Shown here piece by piece: positions 24,850-38,070 of a stretch of 64,000 nt of DNA. The number at the start of each line of letters is the position of its first letter. Positions within the stretch are counted from its first letter, which is position 1. The stretch is from Anisus vortex. Its lineage: Eukaryota > Mollusca > Gastropoda > Planorbidae. A model generated the notes under the pieces. It searched no databases, was not told the origin of the DNA, and worked only from the letters and a program-made list of their open reading frames with translations. The stretch is from positions 10,573,283 through 10,637,282 of the forward strand of contig OX421505.1 in the NCBI GenBank assembly GCA_949126835.1, given 5' to 3'. Made by a program: the position numbers and the translations under genes.

Positions 24850-25370
24850 TTTGTAGCTAACTTAATTAATAAAAATTAAAATAATTTATTTAATAACACA
24901 TCACTTCAGACGATACCAATTTTAAAACAATTTATTTACTAAGTCAAATTAATATCAAAAGAAAAATAGAAAAGAAAAATCAACTCACGAATATCCTTAC
25001 AACAGAATAAAACAACAATGTAATAATGCGTACAGGTAGGCTACATAAAAGATACAATACAGCTCTGCCACTGATGCGCTTACAATATGCTTAAACTAAG
25101 ACTCAAGAATACTACATCGATGTAAAAACTTCCCTCTATCACGCGAATCTCCTATATTTATGCTATACATGTTAGAGATTTCTGGAATAAAAGTAGGCTA
25201 AGAATAACTCACAAAAATTGTCAACATCTCTTTCTAACATGTTCCAGACGGTGAAAGAATGATCTAGGTACACTCTAGTAAACAACAATTCTTGACGCAA
25301 CAGTAGCAGAGTTCAACTAGAGGTCAGGACTAAGGCCCTAGCAGTGGTGCAGTTAGTTACATAGGAGGGA
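24850..25370. other. Unassigned AT-rich region
   Basis: No gene or repeat was recognised between two CR1-like relics. It could contain decayed retroelement sequence. Confidence 0.35.
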
Positions 25371-25556
25371 AACAAAATATAATCTAAACACATAACAAGT
25401 GGCATTCGGGCATGGAAAGGGTTTCTTGAACAAATCAGGAAAACCAGTAACTTAACATCATTAAAAACATTAATAAAAATGCAAGACTAGACTCGGACCA
25501 CGGATGAGCGTAGGACGCAATAATCTTCTTTATAGAAGGAGCGTCTGTAATGTATA
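25371..25556 (+). pseudogene. CR1-like 3' end, family A
   Basis: The sequence encodes GIRAWKGFLEQIRKTSNLTS and then MQD and a stop. The family tail CGGACCACGGATGAGCGTAG and a terminal GAAGGAGCGTCTGTAATGT follow. It is about 90% alike by eye to the 1604-1795 copy, in opposite orientation. Confidence 0.65.
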
Positions 25557-25691
25557 ATTAAGATAAAAGTCTTCATAATAATAATATTTGATCTTTTATT
25601 AAGACACTTAAATTAAGTCTTCGTCTTTAATAGGCTATAGGCTACAATAGGAATATAGTAATAGGCCTATATATAGCCTACAGAATATACT

Positions 25692-25756
25692 ATCATATAT
25701 CATATCATATCATATCATATCATATCATATCATATCATATCATATCATATCATATC
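25692..25756. repeat. (ATATC)13 microsatellite at left edge of array B
   Basis: About 13 copies of the CATAT pentanucleotide run up to the 5' end of array B. It is the same motif, in the same position, as the tract before array A. Confidence 0.9.
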
Positions 25757-25758
25757 TA

Positions 25759-26831
25759 CTATATATATATATCTCAAAAGGTGTATGTATGTGGGTATGT
25801 ACATACCGCATAATCTTTTTAAATACTGGACATAAAAACGTGAAATTTGCTACAAATATTCTTTGCATTACGGCGGTGAACACTGTCAAGGATTTAGAAA
25901 AATTTGAATGACCGCAGTGGTCAGTTTGGTCAAAAAACGCGAATAAAACACAACTTTTGATTCACATTGACTTTGCCAGTACAACTTTTTATAATTTGTC
26001 TTCACAAAATAAACAAAAACGATGGCGTTGAGATTATTTTTCAGGATGACGTCATCAAAATTTGCGCATGGATTTTTAATGAAGGGACATGTTAAATTCA
26101 TTTTTAAATTGACGTCATCAAACTATGTGCATGGATTTTAAATTCTTTACACTACCAATACTGTAGTTGATTTTCGTAATCTATCACTACTTTAATACTT
26201 TACACTGTGAATACATGACTTAAAGCTAATTAATAATTTAAAACTTTACAAACATAGGACAAAGCAAATAGATTTAGCATTTTTTTTCTGTTTCGGGAAG
26301 TAATACCGACGCCTTACTAAGCTTATTTAAACGCAGTGGTCCTGGTTACACTCTATAATTAAGCGTTGCGTATTTATGCGTTTTACAAGGGAACAAAATT
26401 ACCGGGCAATGTTTATATTACCGGGCAATGTTTAAATTACCGGGCAATGTTTATATTACGGATCAATGTTTAAATTACCGGGCAATGTTTATATTACCGG
26501 GCAATGTTTATATTAACGGGCAATGTTGATATTACCGGGCAATGTTTAAATTACCGGGCAATGTTTATATTAACGGGCAATGTTTATGTTACCGGGCGAT
26601 GTTTAAATTGCTGGCCAATGTTTATATTACCGGGCAATGTTTATATAACCGGGCAATGTTTAAATTGCCGGGCTATGTTTAAACTACCTGGCAATGTTTA
26701 AATTGCCGGAACTAACTTAAAAAAAAAACATACTACTTTATGTATGTTGCAAAAACAAAACTAAAAAACTATAATGTGTCAAGCATATTCTAAAAAAAGC
26801 CCGTTCGAAGAATCGGGCACATATCTGCTAG
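25759..26831 (+). mobile_element. Helitron-like unit B1 (short type II/beta chimera)
   Basis: The body is type II with internal deletions and a 19-bp array at about 26398-26715. It then jumps directly to type I 3' sequence with the beta hairpin and CTAG. At 1.07 kb it is the shortest unit. Confidence 0.6.
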
Positions 26832-27414
26832 TATATATATAAATCTCAAAAGGAATATGTGGCTGGCTGGGTATGTACATACCGCATAATCTTTTTAAAT
26901 ACTGGACATAAAAACGTGAAATTTGCTACAAATATTCTTTGCGTTACGGCGGTGAACACTGTCAAGGTTTTAAAAAAATTAAAATGACCGCAGTGGTCAG
27001 TTTGGTCAAAAAACGCGAATAAAACGACATATTTTGGGTTCATGTTAAAATTGCCGTTTCAACTTTTTATAGTTTTTCGATCGATCGCGCTAAAAAAATA
27101 AAAAAAAGGATGGCGTTGAGATTTTTTTCAGGATGACGTCATCAAAGTTTGCGCAGAGATAGCTAGCCGGCTTTTCGTTATGACGTCATCAAATTTTGCG
27201 TATTCATTTAAAATTAACTTTGCTTCAACCTTTGCTAATGTACTTTATGAATGAATAGAACAAAATATATTCACGTTTTAATTTGCGTCGTAATTTATAG
27301 CGGGATATTTTTAAATTGTTATAATGGGTAATGATTAATGGTTTGAATGGGTATCTTACGTTGTATCTGGGAAATACAAAATTCCTTCACGTTTTTATTC
27401 GTGTTGTATGTGTC

Positions 27415-28154
27415 CACAGAATAGGTATAAAACAGAATGCGCAATCGCATTTTATTTCTGTTTTGGGCAGTAATACCGACGCCATACTAAGCCTATTTAA
27501 ACGCAGTGGTCCTGGTTACACTCTATATTTATGCTTATTTAGCCTACAACGTCCTTTTCTTCAAATCTACAAGTTTGAACACCCAAAGCTAATAGTTCAG
27601 GCAAAATGTGCATAAACGGTTGTGTAATAAACTACAACAATGATGCGAAAACGACTGATTATCGTAAAAAAAAACATGTCAAACTGCATGGCTTTCCTGA
27701 CTCCATAAAGGATAAACAACGGCATAAACAACCTCATATTAACTCATTATGAATTATATGCCTATTTCCCTTCATAATTTTAAAAGTTTATTTTGGTTTA
27801 AAAAGTATATATTTATGTACCGGTAGCCGTAGCAATTTAGTTACCGGTACCGAGCTACGTCTAAGCCATTTTTTTTCAAATCAGTACCGGGTAATAAATA
27901 TTTTTACATCATATTGGCCTAATCCTATAATGTTGAAAACAAAATGGGTAATTAAGTCAAATTTATATAAAAGTAAGCCTATAATGAAAGATAATGTAGG
28001 CCCTATATATATTGTATATATTTATGGCAGACGTAGATATCCTTTCTCATTTTATTATAGTAGCGTCTCTATCGACCGCTGCATTGCGGAAAATGGTAAC
28101 TTTCAGTGACTGCGTATATAGAGATTGTGCATTCTGTTCTATACCTATTCTGTG
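27415..28154 (+). mobile_element. Nested P-like (THAP) DNA transposon in B2
   Basis: It has the same inverted ends as the copy at 9874, starting CACAGAATAGGTATA. The right flank TATACGTC is at 28155-28162 and the left flank has drifted (TATGTGTC). It contains an open THAP-like start at 27606. Confidence 0.6.
27606..27752 (+). pseudogene. THAP-domain start, open 48 codons
   Basis: The frame begins MCINGCVINYNND and continues to VKLHGFPDSIKD. The C-x3-C pair at residues 2 and 6 and the H-x-F-P motif at residues 28-31 match the spacing of THAP zinc-finger N-termini. The second zinc pair (C-x2-H) and the AVPTIF-type box are absent because the frame stops after 48 residues. It is therefore a domain fragment, either a first exon or a truncated transposase, and is unlikely to bind DNA alone. 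Confidence 0.55.
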
Positions 28155-28870
28155 TATACGTCTTATAAACTTTGTTAGCGGGAAATTTTTCAATTGCCAG
28201 GCAATGTTTAAATTGTCGAGCTCAACGTTTTAAAGTTTTAATTTGTATCGTTTACGTCTTATAAACTATGTAGCGGGAAATTTTTATATTGCCGGGCAAT
28301 GTTTGAATTTGCCAGACCAACTTTTTAAAGTTTTAATTCATGTCGTATACGTTGTATAAACTATGATTCATATCGGTTTCAGTTGTTATTGTTTTTCCTG
28401 TTGAATTTAAAATTTAATTTTAAGTTTGCTTCCAAAGCAACAATAAATAAATAGCAAATATCACCAACAAAAAAACACACAAAAAAAAAAATATTGATCT
28501 ACGACTAATGTTGTAGAAAAAAAAAATCAAACAATCATTTTTGAATTAACAGTACTTTTTAAAAGACATGTGAGTTCTATTTTACAGAAAGAGTTTAATT
28601 ACCCAATAAACTCACAAAATTCGATCATAGTGGTCATACTTTGAGCAAGAAATAAAAAAAAATTATTATTATTTGTTTTTCCTTTTTAGTTGTATATTGA
28701 ATTGGTGTATAATAAAGTGTGCAAAACAAAAATAAATTTAAAAAATACTGACCACAAAAAAAAAAACATACTACTTTATGTATGTTGCGAAAATAAAACT
28801 AAAAAACTATAATGTGTCAAGCATATTCTAAAAAAAAGCCCGTTCGAAGAATCGGGCACATAACGGCTTG

Positions 28871-31234
28871 TATATATAAAGATCTCAAAAGGAATATGTA
28901 TGTATGTATGTATGTGGCTGGCTATGTACATACCGCATAATCTTTTTAAATACTGGACATAAAAACGTGAAATTTGCTACAAATATTCTTTGCGTTACGG
29001 CGGTGAACACTGTCAAGGTTTAAAAAAAATTAAAATGACCGCAGTGGTCAGTTTGGTAAAAAAACGCGAAAAAAACACAACTTTTGATTCACATTGTCTT
29101 TGCCAGTACAACTTTTTATAGTTTTTCGTCACAAAGTTAGAAAAAAAAAGGATGCGCTGAGATTATTTTTATGACGTCATCAATCTTTGCGCATGGATTT
29201 TATAGCAATGAAGGGACATTTTTCATTCATGTTTAAATTGACGTCATCAAACTATGTGCATGGATTTTATTATCTCAACTCAATGACGGGAACAAATTTT
29301 TCTTCATGTTTAAATTGTCTACGTGCCGTAAACAACATAAATTCTTTACACTACCAATACTGTAGTTGATTTTCTTAATCTATCACTACTTTAATACTTT
29401 ACACTGTGAATACATGACTTAAAGCTAATTAATAATTTAAAACTTTACAAGCATAGGACAAAGCAAATAGATTTAGCATTTTTTTTTCTGTTTCGGGAAG
29501 TAATACCGACGCCTTACTAAGCTTATTTAAACGCAGTGGTCCTGGTTACACTCTATATTTAAGCTTATAATTATATGGCGTCATAAAATTTTGCGTATTT
29601 ATGCGTTTAAGAAGGGAACAAAATTTTGTTTTAATTTGCGTCGTTATTTGTGGAATGCAATATTTAAATGGTATAAGTTACCGGAAAATACTTTATCCCC
29701 GCTTAAGACTATTGTTTATAACTCCATGGGTTATTTTATCCAGTTCCGAGAACTGGGCACCTTTAGGCTTATCACCTAGGTAACGGCCATTGTTTAAATT
29801 ACCGGGCAATGTTTAAATTACCGGGCAATGTTTATAATACCGGGCAATGTTTATAATACCGGGCAATGTTTAAATTACCGGGCAATGTTTAAATTACCGG
29901 GCAATGTTTAAATTACCGGGCAATGTTTATATTACCGGGCAATGTTTAATTTGCCGGGCAATGTTCAAATTGCCGGAACTAAAATTTTAAAGTTTTAATT
30001 CGTGTCGTATACGTTTTATAAACATTATTTCATATGGGTTTTAATTGTTATTGTTTTACATGTTGAATAGAAAATTTAATTCTAAGTTTGCTTCCAAAGC
30101 AACAATAAATAAATAAATAGCAAATAAACAAAAACAACACAACATAGGTCTGCGACTTAATGTTTGTCGTAAAAAAAATATATCAAACAATCATTAAAAA
30201 AAATAAAAGTACTGTCGAATGTTCTTTATCAATGAATAGAACAAAATATATTCATGTTTTAATTTGCGTCGTAATTTATAGCGGGCAATTTTGTAATTGT
30301 TATAATGGGTGGTGAGTAATGATTCTAACGGGTAATTCATGTTGTAGCGGGCAAATAAAAAATTACCTCACGTTTAAATTCGTGTCGTAGGTCATGCGGG
30401 CAATCTCATTATAACTGCCTGAGTAGTTAGAGTGTATGTAAACATAACTTTTAGCTTTTTCAATTCGTTTGTAGCGAGCCTATACGCATTAAAATCTTTC
30501 TAGAGGGCAATATTTCACGTTTCAATTCGTTTCAAGAGAGAAATATTTAACGTTTCAGTTCAATTCGGTTGTAGCGGGCGTAAAAAATGTCATTCACATT
30601 TAAATTTGTGACGTATACATCGATAAACTTTTTAACGGGCAAGGTTTTATTAATTGCCTTATATATTAACTGTGTACCGGGCAATCTCATTATAACTCCA
30701 TGGTTAGATAAAGTGTATGTAAAATATCATTATGCGATTACATTGAACACAATTTAAAAAAAAAATGTTTCTTCTTTGTTTCTTATTGGTTTCATTTGTT
30801 GTTGTTTTACATGTTGAATAGAAAAATTAATTCTAAGTTTTTTTCCAAAGCAACAATAAAAAAATAAATAGCAAATAACAAAAACAACACAACATAGGTC
30901 TACCACTTAATGTGTGTCGTAAAAAAATATATCAAACAATCATTTAAAAAAAAATAAAAGTACTGTCGAATGTTCTTTATCAATGAATAGAACAAAATAT
31001 ATTCACGTTTTAAGTTGCGTCGTAATTTATAGCGGGCAATTTTTCAACTGTTATAATGGGTAATGGGTAATGATTTTTAAGGGTAATTTATATTGTAGCG
31101 GGAAAATAAAAAATTACCTCACGTTTAAATTCGTGTCGTAGGTCGTGCGGGCAATCTCATTATAACTTGAGTAGTTAGAGTGTATGTAAACATAACTTTT
31201 AGCCGGTTCGGAGGACCGGGCACATACCGGCTTG
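28871..31234 (+). mobile_element. Helitron-like unit B3 (type II plus extra A1-like block)
   Basis: This is a type II unit with a 19-bp array at about 29795-29975. It continues past the usual end point into an additional block (about 30450-31200) resembling the 3' half of unit A1. It ends with the alpha hairpin and CTTG. At 2.36 kb it is the longest unit of array B. Confidence 0.6.
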
Positions 31235-31818
31235 TATATATATAAATCTCAAAAGGAATATGTGGCTGGCTGGGTATGTACATACCGCATAATCTTTTTA
31301 AATACTGGACATAAAAACGTGAAATTTGCTACAAATATTCTTTGCGTTACGGCGGTGAACACTGTCAAGGTTTAAAAAAAAATTAAATGACCGCAGTGGT
31401 CAGTTTGGTCAAAAAACGCGAATAAAACGACATATTTTGGGTTCATGTTGAATTTGCCGTTCCAACTTTTTATAGTTTTTCGATCGATCGCGCTAAGAAA
31501 ATAAAAAAAAAGGATGGCGTTGAGATTTTTTTCAGCATGACGTCATCAAAATTTGCGCAGAGATAGCTAGCCGGCTTTTCGTTATGACGTCATCAAATTT
31601 TGCGTATTCATTTAAAATTAACTTTGCTTCAACCTTTGCTAATGTACTTTATGAATGAATAGAACAAAATATATTCACGTTTTAATTTGCGTCGTAATTT
31701 ATAGCGGGATATTTTTAAATTGTTATAATGGGTAATGATTAATGGTTTTAATGGGTATCTTACGTTGTATCTGGCAAATACAAAATTCCATCACGTTTTT
31801 ATTCGTGTTGTATATGTC

Positions 31819-32565
31819 CACAGAATAGGTAGGCCTATAAAACAGAATGCGCAATCGCATTTTATTTCTGTTTTGGGCAGTAATACCGACGCCATACTAA
31901 GCTTATTTAAACGCAGCGGTCCTGGTTACACTCTATATTTATGCTTATTTAGCCTACAACGTCCTTTTCTTCAAATCTACAAGTTCGAACACTTAAAGCT
32001 AATATTTCAGGCAAAATGTGCATAAACGGTTGTGTAATAAACTACAACAATGATGCGAAAACGACTGATTATCGTAAAAAAGAGCATGTCAAACTGCATG
32101 GCTTTCCTGACTCCATAAAGGATAAACAACAGCATAAACAACCTCATATTAACTCATTATGAATTATATGCCTATTTCCCTTCATAATTTTAAAAGTTTA
32201 TTTTGGTTTAAAAAGTATATTTTTATGTACCGGTAGCCGTAGCAATTTAGTTACCGGTACCGAGCTACGTCTAAGCCATTTTTTTTTCTAATCAGTACCG
32301 GGTAATAAATATTTTTACATCATATTGGCCTAATCATATAATGTTAAAAACAAAATGGGTAATTAAGTCAAATGTATATAAAAGTAAGCCTATAATGAAA
32401 GATAATGTAGGCCCTATATATATTGTATATATTTTTGGCAGACGTAGATATCATTTCTCATTTTACTATATTAGCGTCTCTAGCGACCGCTGCATTGCGG
32501 AAAATGGTAACTTTTAGTGAGTGCGTATATAGGGATTGTGCATTCTGTTCTATACCTATTCTGTG
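31819..32565 (+). mobile_element. Nested P-like (THAP) DNA transposon in B4
   Basis: Flanks are TATATGTC (31811-31818) and TATACGTC (32566-32573). The left inverted repeat has a 4-bp insertion (GGCC within TAGGCCTA) near 31830. The THAP-like start is at 32016. Confidence 0.6.
32016..32162 (+). pseudogene. THAP-domain start, open 48 codons
   Basis: The layout is the same as at 27606: C-x3-C at the start and LHGFPDS near residue 30, then a stop. Codons 22-24 read KKE instead of KKK. Confidence 0.55.
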
Positions 32566-33289
32566 TATACGTCTTATAAACTTTGTAGCGGGAATTTTTT
32601 CAATTGCCAGGCAATGTTTAAATTGCCGAGCTCAACGTTTTAAAGTTTTAATTTGTATCGTATACGTCTTATAAAGTATGTAGCGGGAAATTTTTATATT
32701 GCCGTTCAATGTTTAAATTTGCCGGACCAACTTTTTAAAGTTTTAATTCATGTCGTATACGTTGTATAAACTATGATTCATATCGGTTTCAGTTGTTATT
32801 GTTTTTCCTGTTGAATTTAAAATTTAATTCTAAGTTTCCTTCTAAAGCAACAATAATTAAATAGCAAATAACATCAACAAAAAAAAAATAAAAAAAAAAA
32901 AAAAAATATTGCTCTACGACTAATGTTGTAGCAAAAAAATATATAAAACAATCATTTTCGAATTAACAGTACTTTTTAAAAGACATGTGAGTTCTGTTTT
33001 ACAGAAAGAGTTTAATTACCCAATAAACTCACAAAATTCGATCATAGTGGTCATACTTTGAGCAAGAAATAAAAAAAAATTATTATTATTTGTTTTTTTC
33101 TTTTTAGTTGTATATTGAATTGGTGTATAATAAAGTGTGCAAAACAAAAATAAATTTAAAAAATACTGACCACAAAAAAAAACAACATACTACTTTATGT
33201 ATGTTGCAAAAACAAAACTAAAAAACTATAATGTGTCAAGCATATTCTAAAAAAAAGCCCGTTCGAAGAATCGGGCACATAACGGCTTG

Positions 33290-34930
33290 TATATATATAA
33301 ATCTCAAAAGGAATATGTATGTATGTATGTATGTATGTGGCTGGCTGGCTGGGTATGTACATACCGCATAATCTTTTTAAATACTGGACATAAAAACGTG
33401 AAATTTGCTACAAATATTCTTTGCGTTACGGCGGTGAACACTGTCAAGGTTTAAAAAAAATTAAAATGACCGCAGTGGTCAGTTTGGTCAAAAAACGCGA
33501 ATAAAACGACATATTTTGGGTTCATGTTGAATTTGCCGTTCCAACTTTTTATAGTTTTTCGTCACAAAGTTAGAAAAAAAAAGGATGCGCTGAGATTATT
33601 TTTATGACGTCATCAATCTTTGCGCATGGATTTTATAGCAATGAAGGGACATTTTTCATTCATGTTTAAATTGACGTCATCAAACTATGTGCATGGATTT
33701 TATTATCTCAACTCAATGACGGGAACAAATTTTCTTCATGTTTAAATTGTCTACGTGCCGTAAACAACATAAATTCTTTACACTACCAATACTGTAGTTG
33801 ATTTTCTTAATCTATCACTACTTTAATACTTTACACTGTGAACACATGACTTAAAGCTAATTAATAATTTAAAACTTTAAGCAAATAGATTTCGCATTTT
33901 TTTTCTGTTTCGGGAAGTAATACCGACGCATTACTAAGCTTATTTAAACGCAGTGGTCCTGGTTACACTCTATATTAAAGCTTATAATAATATGGCGTCA
34001 TCAAATTTTGCGTATTTATGCGTTTAAGAAGGGAACAAAATTTTGTTTTAATTTGCGTCGTAATTTGTAAAATGCAATATTTAAATGGTATAAGTTACCG
34101 GAAAATACTTTATCCCCGCTTAAGACTATTGTTTATAACTCCATGGGTTATTTTATCCAGTTCCGAGATCTGGGCACCTTTAGGCTTATCGCCTAGGTAA
34201 CGGCCATTGTTTAAATTACCGGGCAATGTTTAAATTACCGGGTAATGTTTATAATACCGGGCAATGTTTATAATACCGGGCAATGTTTAAATTACCGGGC
34301 AATGTTTAAATTACCGGGCAATGTTTATAATACCGGGCAATGTTTATAATACCGGGCAACGGGCAATGTTTATATTACCGGGCAATGTTTAATTTGCCGG
34401 GCAATGTTCAAATTGCTGGAACTAACTTTTTAAAGTTTTAATTCGTGTCGTATACGTTTTATAAACATTATTTCATATGGGTTTCATTTGTTATTGTTTT
34501 ACATGTTGAATAGAAAATTTAATTATAAGTTTGCTTCTAAAGCAACAATTAATAAATAAATAGCAAATAAACAAAAACAACACAACATAGATCTGCGACT
34601 TAATGTTTGTCGTAAAAAAAATATATCAAACAATCATTAAAAAAAAATAAAAGTACTGTCGATTGATCTTAATCAATGAATAGAACAAAATATATTTATG
34701 TTTTAATTTGCGTCGTAATTTATAGCGGGCAATTTTGTAATTGTTATAATGGGCGATAAGTAATGATTTTAACGGCTAATTCATGTTGTAGCGGGCAAAT
34801 AAAAAGTTACCTCACGTTTAAATTCGTGTCGTAAGGCATGCGGGCAATCTCATTATAACTGCCTGAGTAGTTAGAGTGTATGTAAACATAACTTTTAGCC
34901 GGTTCGGAGGACCGGGCACATAACGGCTTG
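33290..34930 (+). mobile_element. Helitron-like unit B5 (type I/II chimera)
   Basis: The first 270 bp match type I (ATAAAACGACATATTTTGGG). At about 33560, within a shared TATAGTTTTTCG, the sequence switches to type II (TCACAAAGTTAG). The 19-bp array is at about 34208-34425, followed by the alpha hairpin and CTTG. Confidence 0.6.
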
Positions 34931-36869
34931 TATATATATAAATCTCAAAAGGAATATGTATGTATGTATGTGGCTGGCTGGCTGGCTGGGTATGTACATA
35001 CCGCATAATCTTTTTAAATACTGGACATAAAAACGTGAAATTTGCTACAAATATTCTTTGCGTTACGGCGGTGAACACTGTCAAGGTTTTAAAAAAATTA
35101 AAATGACCGCAGTGGTCAGTTTGGTCAAAAAACGTGAAAGAAACACAACTTTTGATTCACATTGTCTTTGCCAGTACAACTTTTTATAGTTTTTCGTCAC
35201 AAAGTTAGAAAAAAAAAGGATGCGCTGAGATTATTTTTATGACGTCATCAATCTTTGCGCATGGATTTTATAGCAATGAAGGGACATTTTTCATTCATGT
35301 TTAAATTGACGTCATCAAACTATGTGCATGGATTTTATTATCTCAACTCAATGACGGGAACAAATTTTTTTTCATGTTTAAATTGTCTACGTGCCGTAAA
35401 CAACATAAATTCTTTACACTACCAATACTGTAGTTGATTTTCTTAATCTATCACTACTTTGATACTTTACACCATGAATACATGACTTAAAGCTAATTAA
35501 TAATTTAAAACTTTACAAACATAGGACAAAGCAAATAGATTTAGCATTTTTTTTCTGTTTTCGGAAGTAATACCGACGCATTACTAAGCTTTTTTAAACG
35601 CAGTAGTCCTGGTTACACTCTATATTTAAGCTTATAATTATATGGCGTCATCAAATTTTGCGTATTTATGCGTTTAAGAAGGGAACAAAATTTTGTTTTA
35701 ATTTGCGTCGTAATTTGTAGAATGCAATATTTAAATGGTTTAAGTAAAAAAATTAAGTTACCGGAAAATACTTTATCCCCGCTTAAGACAATTGCTTATA
35801 ACTCCATGGGTTATTTTATCCAGTTCCGAGAACTGGGCACCTTTAGGCTTATCGCCTTGGTAACGGCCATTGTTTTAATTACCGGGCAATGTTTAAATTA
35901 CCGGGCAATGTTTATAATACCAGGCAATGTTTAAATTACCGGGCAATGTTTAAATTACCGGGCCATGTTTATAATACCGGACAATGTTTAAATTACCGGG
36001 CAATGTTTAAATTACCGGGCAATGTTTATAATACCGGGCAATGTTTATAATACCGGGCAATGTTTAAATTACCGGGCAATGTTTAAATTACCGGGCAATG
36101 TTTATAATACCGGGCAATGTTTATAATACCGGGCAATGTTTAAATTACCGGGCAATGTTTAAATTACCGGGCAATGTTTTTAATACCGGGCAATGTTTAT
36201 AATACCGGGCAATGTTTAAATTACCGGGCAATGTTTATAATACCGGGCAATGTTTATAATACCGGGCAATGTTTATAATACCGGGCAATGTTTAAATTAC
36301 CAGGCAATGTTTAAATTACCGGGCAATGTTTAATTTGCCGGGCAATTTTCAAATTGCCGGAACTAAATTTTTAAAGTTTTAATTCGTGTCGTATACGTTT
36401 TATAAACATTATTTCATAAGGGTTTCATTTGTTATTGTTTTACATGTTGAATAGAAAAATTAATTCTAAGTTTGCTTCCAAAGCAACAATAAATAAATAA
36501 ATAGCAAAAAAACAAAAACAACACAACATAGGTCTGCGACTTAATGTTTGTCGTAAAAAAAATATATCAAACAATCATTAAAAAAAAAAAAGTAGTGTCG
36601 AATGTTCTTAATCAATGAATAGAACAAAATATATTCATGTTTTAATTTGCGTCGTAATTTATAGCGGGCAATTTTGTAATTGTTATAATGGGTGATGAGT
36701 AATGATTTTAACGGGTAATTCATGTTGTAGCGGGCAAATAAAAAATTACCTCACGTTTAAATTCGTGTCGTAGGTCATGCGGGCAATCTCATTATAACTG
36801 CCTGAGTAGTTAGAGTGTATGTAAACATAACTTTTAGCCGGTTCGGAGGACCGGGCACATAACGGCTTG
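34931..36869 (+). mobile_element. Helitron-like unit B6 (type II, long 19-bp array)
   Basis: The type II body has about 25 copies of the 19-bp repeat at about 35870-36360, roughly matching A4 in length. The 3' end is the alpha hairpin and CTTG. Confidence 0.65.
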
Positions 36870-37465
36870 TATATATATAAATCTCAAAAGGAATATGTAT
36901 GTATGTATGTGGCTGGCTGGGTATGTACATACCGCATAATCTTTTTAAATACTGGACATAAAAACGTGAAATTTGCTACAAATATTCTTTGCGTTACGGC
37001 GGTGAACACTGTCAAGGTTTTAAAAAAATTAAAATGACCGCAGTGGTCAGTTTGGTCAAAAAACGCGAATAAAACGACATATTTTGGGTTCATGTTGAAT
37101 TTGCCGTTCCAACTTTTTATAGTTTTTCGATCGATCGCGCTAAGAAAATTAAAAAAAAGGATGGCGTTGAGATTTTTTTCAGGATGACGTCATCAAAGTT
37201 TGCGCAGAGATAGCTAGCCGGCTTTTCGTTATGACGTCATCAAATTTTGCGTATTCATTTAAAATTAACTTTGTTTCAACCTTTGCTAATGTACTTTATG
37301 AATGAATAGAACAAAATATATTCACGTTTTAATTTGCGTCGTAATTTATAGCGGGATATTTTTAAATTGTTATAATGGGTAATGATTAATGGTTTTAATG
37401 GGTATCTTACGTTGTATCTGGCAAATACAAAATTCCATCACGTTTTTATTCGTGTTGTATATGTC

Positions 37466-38070
37466 CACAGAATAGGTATAAAACAGAATACGCAATCGCA
37501 TTTTATTTCTGTTTTGGGCAGTAATACCGACGCCATACTAAGCCTATTTAAACGCAGTGGTCCTGGTTACACACTATATTTATGCTTATTTAGCCTACAA
37601 CGTCCTTTTCTTCAAATCTACAAGTTCGAACACCCAAAGCTAATATTTCAGGCAAAATGTGCACGAACGGTTGTGTAATAAACTACAACAATGATGCGAA
37701 AACGACTGATTATCGTAAAAAAGAGCATGTCAAACTGCATGGCTTTCCTGACTCCATAAAGGATAAACAACAGCATAAACAACCTCATATTAACTCATTA
37801 TAAATTATATGCCTATTTCCCTTCATAATTTTAAAAGTTTATTTCGGTTTAAAAAGTATATATATTTACGTACCGGTAGCCGTAGCTATTTAGTTACCGG
37901 TACCGAGCTACGTCTAAGCCATTTTTTTTTCAAATAAGTACCGGGTAATAAATATTTTTACATCATATTGGCCTAATCATATAATGTTCAAAACAAAATG
38001 GGTAATTAAGTCAAATTTATATAAAAGTAAGCCTATAATGAAAGATAATGTAGGCCCTATGTATATTGTA
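37466..38070 (+). mobile_element. Nested P-like transposon in B7, right end lost
   Basis: The left flank TATATGTC (37458-37465) and left inverted repeat are intact. The right inverted repeat is missing because of the recombination junction near 38070. Confidence 0.55.
37657..37803 (+). pseudogene. THAP-domain start, open 48 codons
   Basis: The start reads MCTNGCVINYNND with the LHGFPDS motif. It differs from the other copies at residue 3 and ends in TAA rather than TGA. C-x3-C and H-x-F-P are kept in this copy too. Confidence 0.55.

Larger units (their letters stand above)
26832..28870 (+). mobile_element. Helitron-like unit B2 (type I with P-like insert)
   Basis: The type I body carries the complete nested transposon at 27415-28154. 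The 3' end is the beta hairpin and CTTG. Confidence 0.65.
31235..33289 (+). mobile_element. Helitron-like unit B4 (type I with P-like insert)
   Basis: The type I body contains the nested element at 31819-32565. The 3' end is the beta hairpin and CTTG. Confidence 0.65.
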
